NCBI RefSeq assembly: GCF_014495685.1
Contig: NZ_JACTVI010000081.1
Span: 1 to 37,134 of the forward strand
Reading direction: 5' to 3'
From: Streptomyces sp. TRM68367
GTDB lineage: Bacteria; Actinomycetota; Actinomycetes; Streptomycetales; Streptomycetaceae
DNA: 37,134 nucleotides
Shown: piece by piece, positions 14,662 through 22,571 of the stretch
Numbering within the stretch: position 1 is the stretch's first letter
Layout: every line of letters begins with the position of its first letter
Position numbers and translations under genes: made by a program
Notes under the pieces: generated by a model
What the model saw: the letters and a program-made list of their open reading frames with translations, nothing else
Database searches by the model: none
What the model was told of the DNA's origin: nothing

Positions 14662-15021
14662 CTAGCCAGGGATCACCCGCAGCTCCGTGTCCGGGTTGCA
14701 GTGAGGGCATGCCAACTCCACGTCCGCGTACAGCGCCCGCTTCGCCTGCTCCTCCGAGATCGCCTTGACTCGGACGCCCTGCGCCATGTGGCAGCCGCCC
14801 CGATGGATACGCGTCGGCGGACTCCCCGCGCCGATGCCCCGTTCCACCAGCCACTCGGGCGGCGGCGGGCGCTGCGCCTCGCCCGTGCGCCGCTCCGCCT
14901 CCCTGCGCTCCTCTGCGGCGATCCACGCATCGAGCTGCGCGAGGCTTGCCCGTGCCTGCTGCACGACCACGCGACGCGCGAAGTGCAGGAGCTCTAGTCG
15001 GGACGGAAGGGCTTCGTTCAC
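14662..15021 (-). CDS. DUF6233-like protein
   Basis: A 119-residue protein with the signature of the Streptomyces DUF6233 family: an N-terminal coiled helix with arginine/glutamate repeats (QLDAWIAAEERREAERR), PPPPEWLVERGIGAG (73-87 region), a His-Arg-Gly-Gly-Cys element, and a final ACPHCNPDTELRVIPG. The three cysteines with a His could bind zinc. Function is unknown. It is probably cotranscribed with the DNA ligase gene 41 bases downstream. The mobile cassette described next begins only 41 bases upstream of its ATG, so it may have lost or changed its promoter. Confidence 0.75.
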   Translation of the reverse strand: MNEALPSRLELLHFARRVVVQQARASLAQLDAWIAAEERREAERRTGEAQRPPPPEWLVERGIGAGSPPTRIHRGGCHMAQGVRVKAISEEQAKRALYADVELACPHCNPDTELRVIPG

Positions 15022-15057
15022 ATGTTCGAGTCTAGATTGGTTTTGGCTGGTCAGCGT

Positions 15058-15062
15058 CAGGG
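15058..15062. repeat. Target-site duplication CAGGG, left
   Basis: CAGGG immediately precedes the left inverted repeat TGTCCCGTCTC. The same five bases immediately follow the right inverted repeat at 16,406-16,410. Confidence 0.7.
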
Positions 15063-15205
15063 TGTCCCGTCTCGATTGATCTGGCTCGGAGTCAGGGCTG
15101 GGACCTGCGAGGACCAGATCACTTGAGACGGTGAGCTCCCTCGAATCTCATGTGATCTGGTCCGTCGCCCGCGGATGGTGCCCGTCGTCTCAATCGATGT
15201 GGTCC
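15063..15205. repeat. Left end repeats of the mobile cassette
   Basis: Four copies of the end motif: 15,063-15,087 (the terminus), 15,111-15,131 (inverted relative to the terminus), 15,146-15,163 and 15,187-15,205. They share GTCTCANNTGATCTGGTCC read in the terminus orientation. Confidence 0.7.
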
Positions 15206-15256
15206 GCCGGTGGCGATTCGAAGTGACTGCAAGGCTGCGTATTGAGTCAGGCCTGG

Positions 15257-16264
15257 CTATCCGCCCGCGAAACGTGCCGCCAGGTCCATGGCCTCCTGGG
15301 TGAGTTTGATGTGCAGGCCGGCGTTGTCCTGCGTGGCGACCTGGGAAAAGCTGCCCTCGTGCCACCAGAACACCGAGGGGCTCAGCGCGCCCGGTGACTG
15401 CTCGAAGCCCACGGCGACGAACCGGGCCATGGTGTGCAGCGAGGGGGCCACGCTCCTGTCGCGGATGACGTGGAAGGCGAGTTGGTGCCGGTGCGGCAGC
15501 GTGACCAGGATTCCGTCCGGCGCCGGCGCGTCCTTGGTGTAGCGGCGTACGACCTCGTCGAGGACCAGAGCGAGGCTCGCGATGAAGTACGAGCTCCCCA
15601 TCAGCACGTCGAAGTGGGAGCCGTCCTTGTCCCTGACCACCTTGTGCTTGTCAACGCGGACGGCCCGTAGGTTCTGGAACGCGCGGTCCCGAAGGGCCGT
15701 GATTTCACCCAGATTGGAGAGGGAGTCCGCGGTCAGCATGTCGACGGTTTCCGGGAGGTCGAGCGCCAGCACCTCCAGCAGGCCCGGGACCGATGGGGGA
15801 CCGTACCCGAAGGCCTTCAGGAGCGCGGGATCGCCAGGAATGAAGCGGGGGTAGAGCTGGGCCAGGAGCCGTTCGTGCGGCAGGGCCCTGAGAGCCTGCG
15901 GTCCATCCATCGAACGGATGACCCGGTCAACATGTTCGTCTACCAGCGTCCGCCAGCACCGAGGGCCGCGGCTGTCGTGGTGGCACACGGCCGCGAGATT
16001 GGAGAGGCCAAAGCGCCAACCCGAGTCCGTGGTCACGCGTCCCGGTTCGACCGTTACCTCGATGCCGCGCTCCGCGAAGGCCTCGCGGACAAAGGTACGC
16101 AACCGGGCAGCCTCCGCCTCGGACAGGAACGCGAACTCCCCGTCGCGCGGCAGGTCCACCCCCTCACGACGCTCTCCGCGCCGAAATATCCCCACCAGGT
16201 CCCCAATCGCTCGAAGATCCGGATCATAGCCGCGACCGGCCCAGGCGCCTTCTTCAGGTTTCAC
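15257..16264 (-). CDS. Passenger gene of mobile cassette, DUF1444-like protein
   Basis: A 335-residue cytosolic protein. Residues 50-95 form a helix-strand unit (ARLRTFVREAFAERGIEVTVE then GWRFGLSNLAAVC). Residues 165-285 have the order seen in YtpQ/DUF1444-type proteins: NLRAV, SSYFIASLALVLDEVV, ILVTLPHRHQLAFHVI. The likeness rests on pattern and is not certain. The last 40 residues include WWHEGSFSQVAT and a terminal helix. There are no transposase motifs, signal peptide or membrane segment. It is the only gene of the cassette and is read toward its left end. The right-end repeats lie in its upstream region and could contain its promoter. A cargo function that benefits the host or the element, such as immunity, is possible. 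Confidence 0.75.
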   Translation of the reverse strand: MKPEEGAWAGRGYDPDLRAIGDLVGIFRRGERREGVDLPRDGEFAFLSEAEAARLRTFVREAFAERGIEVTVEPGRVTTDSGWRFGLSNLAAVCHHDSRGPRCWRTLVDEHVDRVIRSMDGPQALRALPHERLLAQLYPRFIPGDPALLKAFGYGPPSVPGLLEVLALDLPETVDMLTADSLSNLGEITALRDRAFQNLRAVRVDKHKVVRDKDGSHFDVLMGSSYFIASLALVLDEVVRRYTKDAPAPDGILVTLPHRHQLAFHVIRDRSVAPSLHTMARFVAVGFEQSPGALSPSVFWWHEGSFSQVATQDNAGLHIKLTQEAMDLAARFAGG

Positions 16265-16327
16265 GCCCGGTGAGAGGTCGGACGCCGACGGCCCCTCGAC
16301 TTCCCCCGGTGACCTGCTTCCACGCCA

Positions 16328-16405
16328 GGAACCAGATCACCTGAGGCGACAAGCGAACCGGACCAGATCATCTGAGATTCGGACCAGGCCGACTGAGACG
16401 GGACA
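16328..16405. repeat. Right end repeats of the mobile cassette
   Basis: Three copies of the end motif in one orientation: GGAACCAGATCACCTGAG (16,328-16,345), GGACCAGATCATCTGAG (16,360-16,376) and the terminus at 16,381-16,405 ending GAGACGGGACA. Confidence 0.72.
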
Positions 16406-16410
16406 CAGGG
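16406..16410. repeat. Target-site duplication CAGGG, right
   Basis: Directly abuts the right terminal inverted repeat and matches 15,058-15,062. Confidence 0.7.
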
Positions 16411-16445
16411 GATCTGATTGTCCTGTGACACCGCACGGTGAGCTC

Positions 16446-16496
16446 TGCCATCGAGAGTTGATGATCAGTAAGGTCGTGCCATCGAAGTTTGATCAG
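16446..16496. repeat. Two direct repeats upstream of the pentapeptide gene
   Basis: TGCCATCGAGAGTTGATGATCAG (16,446-16,468) and TGCCATCGAAGTTTGATCAG (16,477-16,496) are spaced 31 bases apart, about three helical turns. They may be regulator binding sites or the remnant of another insertion-sequence end. The rest of 16,411-16,765 shows no convincing gene. Confidence 0.4.
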
Positions 16497-16765
16497 CGCG
16501 GAGTGCCGGTAGTCAGCGGTGGCCGTGGGGGAGCTCGCGGATGCGTATGCGCATCCGGATCTTCAGACGTTTGACCTGGGGCACTTGGATGATGGCCTAC
16601 AGGTTCGGCGGTCTCTGGCGGCTTGCTGGGGCCGACCTCGTCGGCGATGCGTCTTCGGCCTGCCCCCGCGCGGGTGGAGTGGCCCTACGCCATGGGCCGC
16701 ATTCGAGACTCGAATGCGCGGCGTGGGTCCAAGGCGACGCCCCCGGCCGGAGAATAATTGCGCTT

Positions 16766-18727
16766 ATGGCCGAGACGTCTCCTCCTCCCTGGCTTCACTG
16801 CGGGCACGGAGCGGGTCCGGCCGACCCGGTCGGCTGCCTAGGCATCCACGTCCCCGGTCACACGGCATGCCTAGAACACCTATCGCCGCGTCGGCGGCGG
16901 CGGTACTTCAAGACGCTGCGACCCGCCGCAGAAGTAGATCACCGAGGCACCACGTTCAACGGTGAACTTCTTGGTGCGTTGCTCGGGGCATGCCGGGACA
17001 AGCGGGACATGGCGGCGACGACGGATCCGGAGACAGGTCGCCCCATTCTTGGCCCCGCCAACTTCAGTTGGGCCACGTTCACCGACGGGGCAGACTTCGC
17101 CTGGACCACGTTCACCGACAGGGCGGACTTCACCTCGACCACGTTCACCGACGGAGCGGACTTCACCTCGACCACCTTCGAGCGCGGCGTCGACTTTAGC
17201 CCCCACAGGTACCATGGCTATTCCCCGTATCGCCCGGGGACCTTCAAGGGCGACGACGTGTCGTTCCGCTCGGCTACCTTTCACCAGTGGTCCGACTTCA
17301 CCGACACGAGGTTCTGGGACGCAGATTTCAGCTTAGCGACCTTCAATCAGGGCGCTAACTTCACTAGCGCAGAATTCTACGGGCACGCCAGATTTAACAG
17401 TACCTTCGAAGGCGCCGCTTGGTTCCGTCGCGGAAAATTCACTTTCGCCAATTTCGCGCATGCCACCTTCAGGGGAGATACCGTCTTCGAATCGGCCTCT
17501 TTTCGAGGAGACGCCGAATTTGGGGGTTCAACCTTTGCGGATCGCATCGTATTCACCGCAGTGCACTTCGAGCAGAACGCGCTATTCACCTCGGCCATCT
17601 TTGAAGGAACGGCTAAATCACTCGGTCCGCTGACATGTAGGTATCTGGGCCTTGATTCGGCAGTGTTTGCCACAGGGGTAACGATCGCGGCTGCGGCAGA
17701 GACCGTATCGTGTACTCATACGCAATGGGAGTCCACTGCCACACTGCGGTTGCGTTACTCCAAGGTCGACTTGTCGAATGCCATCCTGACCAATCCAGTC
17801 GCGGTCATCGCCCACCCGACCCGATTCACCGTCGGCATTCAGGATTTTTCCGATGGCGTTCTGTCAGGTGATGCCACCGTTCAGTTGATCTCGCTGCATG
17901 GGGTGGATGCGGGACATCTTGTCCTTAATGACATCAGTCTGGTTAACTGCCGATTTTCCGGTGCATTCAACCTGGACCAGTTGCGCATTGAGGGAACCTG
18001 CACCTTTCTGCGCACTCCGCAAGGCTGGCGCCGCCATTTTCTGTGGCCGCAGCGATGGACTTCGCGCGACACCCTGGCGGAGGAGCACCACTGGCGTGCC
18101 CTACCCACGACGAGCCTCAGCCCACATCCAGACTGGAAGGAAGGACCGCACCACCCAGATTCGGACCTCACCGCTGATCCGGGCGACCTCGCCGCCACAT
18201 ACCGTCAACTACGAAAGGGCTTTGAAGACGCCAAAAACGAGCCGGACGCAGCGGATTTTTACTACGGTGAGATGGAGATGCGTCGCCACGATCGTAACCG
18301 CCCGCACAGCGAACGCGTTCTTCTAACCTCCTACTGGTTTGTTTCCGGCTACGGTCTGCGTGCCTCGCGCGCCCTCGGCTGCCTAGTTGTCTCCATGTGC
18401 CTAACGGTCATGCTGCTGATGTTGGTTGGCATGCCCAGTCATGCTCCGAGTCCACGCACCCGAGGTAGCGTGACTGCGGGACAGGCTATCGATGTAACGA
18501 CCGAGACCCCTGGCCCTGGTGGCGCAGCGCCAGGACCGATGGATGAACGGTTCACGTCGGAACGGGCTGAGATGGCGTGGCGGACCGCGCTTAATTCCGT
18601 TCTCTTCCGCTCCGCAGGACAAGACCTGACTCGTGTTGGAATATATATCGAAATGACTTCGCGCCTAGTAGAGCCGGCGCTTCTCGCCTTGGCCCTCCTT
18701 GCAGTCCGCGGTCGTGTTAAACGCTGA
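16766..18727 (+). CDS. Membrane-anchored pentapeptide-type repeat protein
   Basis: A 653-residue protein. A cysteine/histidine-containing N-terminus (residues 1-60) resembles a small metal-binding segment (HCGHG, C, H, C). From about 100 to 300 it is a run of phenylalanine-centred repeats (ANFSWATF, ADFTSTTF) that should form a right-handed quadrilateral beta-helix. The spacing alternates 5 and 6 residues instead of strict fives. Residues 300-460 are degenerate repeats. A C-terminal segment has a transmembrane helix near 540-560 and a second hydrophobic stretch near the end, before a basic tail. The codon at 17,333-17,335 is TTA, so translation may depend on the bldA tRNA in a streptomycete. 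The ATG at 16766 was preferred over earlier in-frame starts for composition. Base composition is lower in GC than its neighbours. Confidence 0.75.
   Translation: MAETSPPPWLHCGHGAGPADPVGCLGIHVPGHTACLEHLSPRRRRRYFKTLRPAAEVDHRGTTFNGELLGALLGACRDKRDMAATTDPETGRPILGPANFSWATFTDGADFAWTTFTDRADFTSTTFTDGADFTSTTFERGVDFSPHRYHGYSPYRPGTFKGDDVSFRSATFHQWSDFTDTRFWDADFSLATFNQGANFTSAEFYGHARFNSTFEGAAWFRRGKFTFANFAHATFRGDTVFESASFRGDAEFGGSTFADRIVFTAVHFEQNALFTSAIFEGTAKSLGPLTCRYLGLDSAVFATGVTIAAAAETVSCTHTQWESTATLRLRYSKVDLSNAILTNPVAVIAHPTRFTVGIQDFSDGVLSGDATVQLISLHGVDAGHLVLNDISLVNCRFSGAFNLDQLRIEGTCTFLRTPQGWRRHFLWPQRWTSRDTLAEEHHWRALPTTSLSPHPDWKEGPHHPDSDLTADPGDLAATYRQLRKGFEDAKNEPDAADFYYGEMEMRRHDRNRPHSERVLLTSYWFVSGYGLRASRALGCLVVSMCLTVMLLMLVGMPSHAPSPRTRGSVTAGQAIDVTTETPGPGGAAPGPMDERFTSERAEMAWRTALNSVLFRSAGQDLTRVGIYIEMTSRLVEPALLALALLAVRGRVKR
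17075..17173 (+). repeat. Three tandem 33-bp coding repeats
   Basis: Units at 17,075-17,107, 17,108-17,140 and 17,141-17,173 each encode TFTDxADFxxT. They differ at only a few bases, indicating recent expansion or gene conversion within the repeat domain. Confidence 0.75.
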
Positions 18728-19264
18728 AGGCTCCCCAGTTCGCTCCTGACCGCTCGCCCGCCAGGCGGCCGAAGCTGGCCGCGGCCCCGCCCTGTGTGAT
18801 CTCGTCAGGACGCTGCGGGACTCGGTCTGCCCCGCGACTGTGACGTTCAGCGATGTTTGGCCATTCGCGGCGGTGTTTGGCTGGCACCTGCTCGCGGGGG
18901 TCCTGGGGTTGACGCCTATGCCTGCTGGTGCGTCCTTAACTGGCAGCAGCGCCGAGTCCGAGGATGGTGGAGTGGCGGCCTGCATGAACGCGCAGCTCTG
19001 GCATGTCCGCAGGTGCCACAGCTGCCACGTCGGAGTCTCGCGAGTATCCGCTGAGCAACCGGTGCCACCGCCCCGCCGACCATTTGCGGGACAGCTCTTC
19101 GCGATCGTTTAGCCGCTCTCACTTGTGCGGTCGCTACGGAGCTGTACACGGGCCGAGCGGCATGACGGGTGGGAGATCCGCTAGGACGAGTGACGTAGGC
19201 GGCCGTTGCCGCGCCCGCGTGCCGTCGGCGGCAGCATGCTCTTCGACTGAGATAAAAAGAGGAT
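18728..19264. other. Intergenic stretch between convergent genes
   Basis: No supported gene. Short overlapping frames exist on both strands with shadow composition. No RNA or repeat was recognised. Confidence 0.4.
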
Positions 19265-20005
19265 CTAAGTAAAGCGACTTAGTTCCAGTTCGCTGTCGAT
19301 CCCCTTATAGGTTTCTTTTCCTGCGGTCCATGGTGCAGATGCAGGGAAGTATCCTTCGTAGAAGTCGACGTAGTCGTCACTTGCGGCCTTCAGTGCCGTT
19401 CCGATTACCTTTCCCAGCTTCAACGCAGCCTCTTCAATGAGGGCGATCGTCGCTGCAGTCGGGTCTACCATGGACCCAATGAGCGTCAGCCAGGAATTGA
19501 GTTCACTCTGTTGAATCTGTTCTGACACGGCGGCCATCGATGAACCGAAATCACGAGTTCCCTGTTTTGATTCCCAAACTTGGACGCGTGCGCCGATCCC
19601 GGCTGTGACTCGTCGAGCTGGAAATAGCACTGTGCCGGCTCCCATGAACTCCCGCACGTCTCCGCCGCGCATCGGGATCAGGCACTTGTCTACTCCTGCG
19701 CCGGTAGGTGGGTAGAGAGAGATGGGCTCACCACTAAGGTCCCAGCACCAGGCGACAAAGTAGACATCGCTGGTACGGTGAAACAGTCGGGCCAAAAAGC
19801 TCTGGAAACCGGACTCCAGCCGGATGCTTGCTACAGCAAGCCCCCGAGGGGTGGCCGACTCTCGGAAGCGGTACGTATTTGCAGGCGTTTCTGTTGATAC
19901 CTCCGCCAGGGCGCCGAAAGTGTCAACCTCCGTTATCGCGCCCGGCGCCTCAGGTGTCGGCTCCACTGAGAAGTCTTTGATTGATCCTACTGAAATCAAG
20001 GCCAT
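19265..20005 (-). CDS. Unknown protein, third gene of a caspase-like operon
   Basis: A 246-residue protein with no recognised family. The first 60 residues are proline/threonine/glutamate-rich and look flexible. Residues 55-140 are predicted beta-sandwich-like (VASIRLESGFQSFL, DVYFVAWCWDLSGEPISL). A helical stretch follows (around 165-210, SWLTLIGSMVDPTAATIALIEEAALKLGKVIG), containing an amphipathic to hydrophobic segment, and the end is acidic (GIDSELELSRF). The ATG has AGAGGAAA upstream. It lies 21 bases after the protease gene. In operons of bacterial caspase-like proteases the neighbouring protein is often the cleaved effector; the helical segment would fit a membrane-active part, but this is inference. 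It lacks gasdermin features. Confidence 0.72.
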   Translation of the reverse strand: MALISVGSIKDFSVEPTPEAPGAITEVDTFGALAEVSTETPANTYRFRESATPRGLAVASIRLESGFQSFLARLFHRTSDVYFVAWCWDLSGEPISLYPPTGAGVDKCLIPMRGGDVREFMGAGTVLFPARRVTAGIGARVQVWESKQGTRDFGSSMAAVSEQIQQSELNSWLTLIGSMVDPTAATIALIEEAALKLGKVIGTALKAASDDYVDFYEGYFPASAPWTAGKETYKGIDSELELSRFT

Positions 20006-20026
20006 GGAAATTTCCTCTCCGGCTGA

Positions 20027-20647
20027 TCACAGCTTGACCGAGTAATCGCCATAAATCTGCACGCTGAAGCGGTTGGACTTTGCGAATAGCCAGGCGGTGC
20101 GAGCGTCAGACGGAGACATTCCGTACTTGGCTCCATTTCCCTTGTAATCTATCCGGGCGGTATCAAACGCGCCCCTGAGCTCATGTCCGGCACAGCCAAT
20201 ATCATGAGATTTGGTTAGGAGACACCGCAAGCCACTCACGATGGCCCACCCCATGGGGTATGGCACTTTGAGTGGAATGCCGACCTCGTCATCAAAACCA
20301 AGAAATGCCGTCACGCTTGAGCTGTTTGCAGTGGCGAGCTGACCGAGGCCCTGTGCGGCGTAACAGGCGACGGCAACGACGGGTCCAGAGAGCCTCTTTA
20401 GATCCAATTCATCAATCAAAGACTCACCGTTTGAGGTGAGAGCATTAGCTGCTCCATGGCCGAAATAGAAAAGAGCCGATGATGCGTCAAGGGCAGCCAC
20501 AACCGCTGACCTTGTTGCTTGGCTGCCGCATAGGTCATGCGATGCGTAACCTGTAGCCAGTTGTCGGACGGCGCGCCCCCAGTCTGCGGCACATATTGCT
20601 GCAGTGTCATCTGCTGGACGGACAAAGAGCAGGCTGCCGCGGGACAT
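20027..20647 (-). CDS. Minimal CHAT/caspase-like cysteine protease
   Basis: A 206-residue protein with the fold signature of clan CD peptidases (CHAT/caspase-like). The catalytic histidine is His64 in LFYFGHGAAN after a hydrophobic strand. The catalytic cysteine is Cys95 in VVAVACYAAQGLG, again after a hydrophobic strand. TAFLGFDDEVG (113-123) follows, as in CHAT domains. It has almost no additional domain: no N-terminal repeats, signal peptide or membrane helix. The ATG lies six bases after the stop of the upstream 104-residue gene, so it is translationally coupled. Bacterial enzymes of this clan often serve in abortive phage defence or in the maturation of partner proteins. The trigger here is unknown. 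Confidence 0.75.
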   Translation of the reverse strand: MSRGSLLFVRPADDTAAICAADWGRAVRQLATGYASHDLCGSQATRSAVVAALDASSALFYFGHGAANALTSNGESLIDELDLKRLSGPVVAVACYAAQGLGQLATANSSSVTAFLGFDDEVGIPLKVPYPMGWAIVSGLRCLLTKSHDIGCAGHELRGAFDTARIDYKGNGAKYGMSPSDARTAWLFAKSNRFSVQIYGDYSVKL

Positions 20648-20653
20648 GTCCAG

Positions 20654-20968
20654 TCACGCTCCAGAAAACGATTCCTTCGCCCACTGATCTGCATCGCGCT
20701 CGTAATCGGCGAGGATTGTGTCGAGATCCTCTGGCTCTTCCACATCATCCGCCGTTAGAGCAACAGCGAACGATCGGAACAAGTACTCTCCGTGAGGGCT
20801 GCCAGGTGACGCAACAGCCTCAGCCATGCCCGCAGGGGTGAGCTCGGTTCCGTCGGCCAAGGCGATGATGGGCAGATTCCTGCGAGGGTGGACAGCGGCC
20901 CAACGGGACAGCGTCTCTGCGATGCGTTGCCGTTCGGATTCGGTGAGTTCTTGGACCTTGTAGGGCAT
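20654..20968 (-). CDS. Unknown small protein, first gene of the caspase-like operon
   Basis: A 104-residue acidic protein starting at an ATG with GGAAGGAA upstream. An N-terminal helical region (ESERQRIAETLSRWAAVHP) is followed by a strand (NLPIIALADGTELTP), and the C-terminus is a long acidic helix (DDVEEPEDLDTILADYERD). No family is recognised. Its position directly ahead of the protease suggests a regulator, sensor or inhibitor. Confidence 0.7.
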   Translation of the reverse strand: MPYKVQELTESERQRIAETLSRWAAVHPRRNLPIIALADGTELTPAGMAEAVASPGSPHGEYLFRSFAVALTADDVEEPEDLDTILADYERDADQWAKESFSGA

Positions 20969-21549
20969 GGCACGTTCCTTCCCACACGGTCGGCCAAGGG
21001 TCCGCTCGTGTTGGCGTGCATGTCAATAGTGCCACTTCGGTGCAATTCGTGCATTACGGCGCAAATTGACCATGGACTTGTGCTGGATCACAATGCGCCT
21101 GGGTGGGCGACGAGGGCCAGCTGGCCGAGACGCTTGCTGTCGACGCATCGCCGAGTCGCTGCGTAATGGGGGCTGGCCTGGTCGCTTGGGCGCTGCCAGC
21201 AAACGAGGTGGCCGTCCTGCCGAGCTCGGCGGGACGCGATCGCGCACGAGACACCGCTCGGGGCCCGTGAGCCGCAAGTTCTATGCGGACCACATACGCA
21301 CCATGGATGAGGTGCTGGACCTGATCGCACAGTGCCAACCTGTCGGAGCGAGGGCCCATCGTACCCGCGACGGCGAGGCGGATGGCGGCCAACTGTGACA
21401 CTCGGAGTGGCCAAGTGTCGCGCTCAGTCACAGTCCGGTCTTGATGGGGGCAGGATTTCGGCAACGTGACCCCGCTTACCTGACCACAGTTCATGAGGTT
21501 GGCACCGAATGGCGCAGGCCAGCGGTTCAGTCCTCTACCATTGTCAGCG
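20969..21549. other. Intergenic stretch
   Basis: It contains the promoter region of the caspase-like operon at its left end and the 5' flank of the RNase P RNA at its right. Frames on both strands are short, and I see no gene I can support. Confidence 0.4.
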
Positions 21550-21959
21550 CGGCAGACGAGCCGAGTGGACGGTCGCGTTGGGACCAATGTGTCCCGCCGA
21601 GGAACGTCCGGACTCCACAGGGCAGGGTGGTGGCTAACGGCCACCCGGGGTGACCCGCGGGACAGTGCCACAGAAAACAGACCGCCGGGGATTTCGGTCC
21701 CAGGTAAGGGTGAAACGGTGGTGTAAGAGACCACCAGTGCCCAGGGTGACCTGGGCAGCTAGGTAAACCCCACCCGGAGCAAGGTCAAGAGGGAGCACCC
21801 AGGTGCTCCTGCGCGGACGTTCGAGGGCTGCTCGCCCGAGTCCGCGGGTAGACCGCATGAGGCTGGCGGCAACGTCGGCCCTAGATGGATGGCCGTCTCC
21901 CCGGCCGCCGTGAGGCGACCGGGTGACAGAATCCGGCGTACAGCTCGACTCGTCTGCCG
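21550..21959 (+). ncRNA. rnpB: RNase P RNA, bacterial type A
   Basis: This is the catalytic RNA of RNase P, which trims the 5' leader of tRNA precursors. The strand-closing P1 helix pairs CGGCAGACGAGCCGAG (21,550-21,565) with CTCGACTCGTCTGCCG (21,944-21,959) with one mismatch. Conserved blocks appear in order: GAGGAACGTCCGGACTCC, AGGGCAGGGTGGTGGCTAAC, GACAGTGCCACAGAAAACAG, GGTAAGGGTGAAACGG, GTAAGAGACCACCAG, GGTAAACCCCACCCGGAGCA, AGATGGATGGCCGTC and ACAGAATCCGGCGTAC. In P2 the usual CCGGG/CCCGG is CCGGA/TCCGG, a paired change that keeps the helix. Ends are approximate. Confidence 0.93.
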
Positions 21960-22007
21960 CTTCACGCCGGGCACTCGCCAGCGGGCTGAAGGCGGCCGGG
22001 GGGACGT

Positions 22008-22550
22008 TCAGTGATGGCGCTGCGGGCGCGCCGGGTTCTGATGAGGCTGTTGCCTCTGGTCTTCCTGGGCGGCTCGCCTCCTCCGTTCCCCAGCGGGCTG
22101 CTCGCGACGCTGAGGAGACCGGCGTGCTGGCTGGACTGAGCGCTCTCCGGCTACCGCAGGTTGAGCGAGCCTGGAGACGGCTCGCTCGTACGCCTCGGCC
22201 TGGTAGCGGGGCCCCACCGCGAGCACCTGCAGGCGTGGCCGCCGGTCGCGATCCCTGGGGTCCGGCACGGGATCGAGGAAGCGGTAGACGATGCGATAGC
22301 GCGGCGCGGCCTGGTTGAGCCGTCGGCCTACCTCATTCTCCTGCTCGTCGAAGTACAGCTTCCAGCAGTCCCTCAGTTCCGTCGGCCAGGAGTCGGGCAT
22401 GCGTTCCAAACGTTCACCCTTGGCTTCACCGCTGGTCAGCTGCGCAATGCGGATGACGGCCAGCTTCCGCAATTGCGAGCTCTTCAGCTTCAGGATGTCG
22501 GCGCCAACCTCGGTCAGGTGATCTCCCCGGTAGGGGTCGGACGCCGCCAC
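22008..22550 (-). CDS. RelE/ParE-like toxin
   Basis: A 180-residue protein. The core (about 20-130) fits the RelE superfamily: two helices (VGADILKLKSSQLRKLAVIRIAQL), then RYRIVYRFLDP (84-94) and LQVLAVGPRYQAEAYERA (107-124), the conserved closing strands of RelE-type ribonucleases. A long low-complexity tail rich in Arg and Gln (130-180) is unusual and probably disordered. The GTG start has GGAG nine bases upstream. It lies 21 bases downstream of a putative antitoxin gene, the usual toxin-antitoxin order. Activity as an mRNA interferase is inferred from family only. Confidence 0.72.
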   Translation of the reverse strand: MAASDPYRGDHLTEVGADILKLKSSQLRKLAVIRIAQLTSGEAKGERLERMPDSWPTELRDCWKLYFDEQENEVGRRLNQAAPRYRIVYRFLDPVPDPRDRDRRPRLQVLAVGPRYQAEAYERAVSRLAQPAVAGERSVQPARRSPQRREQPAGERRRRAAQEDQRQQPHQNPARPQRHH

Positions 22551-22571
22551 GAGTTCTCCGTCCTATCGTCG

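Larger units (their letters stand above)
15063..16405. mobile_element. Non-autonomous IS21-like mobile cassette with one passenger gene
   Basis: The 1,343-bp element has exact 11-bp terminal inverted repeats, TGTCCCGTCTC (15,063-15,073) and GAGACGGGACA (16,395-16,405), flanked by the 5-bp direct repeat CAGGG. Subterminal copies of the end motif, consensus CCAGATCANNTGAGAC in either orientation, occur near 15,111-15,131, 15,146-15,163, 15,187-15,205, 16,328-16,348 and 16,360-16,380. TGT ends, 4-8 bp target duplications and multiple subterminal repeats are known traits of the IS21 family. No istA or istB gene is present. The only gene inside is unrelated to transposition, so the element would need transposase supplied in trans. 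Confidence 0.78.

Noticed and set aside
15257..16264. Transposase function for the gene inside the cassette
   Set aside because: No DDE or ATPase (IstA/IstB) motifs are visible. The pattern resembles DUF1444-type proteins instead.
19265..20005. Bacterial gasdermin as partner of the caspase-like protease
   Set aside because: No N-terminal lipidated cysteine or gasdermin-type pattern was seen. Function is left open.
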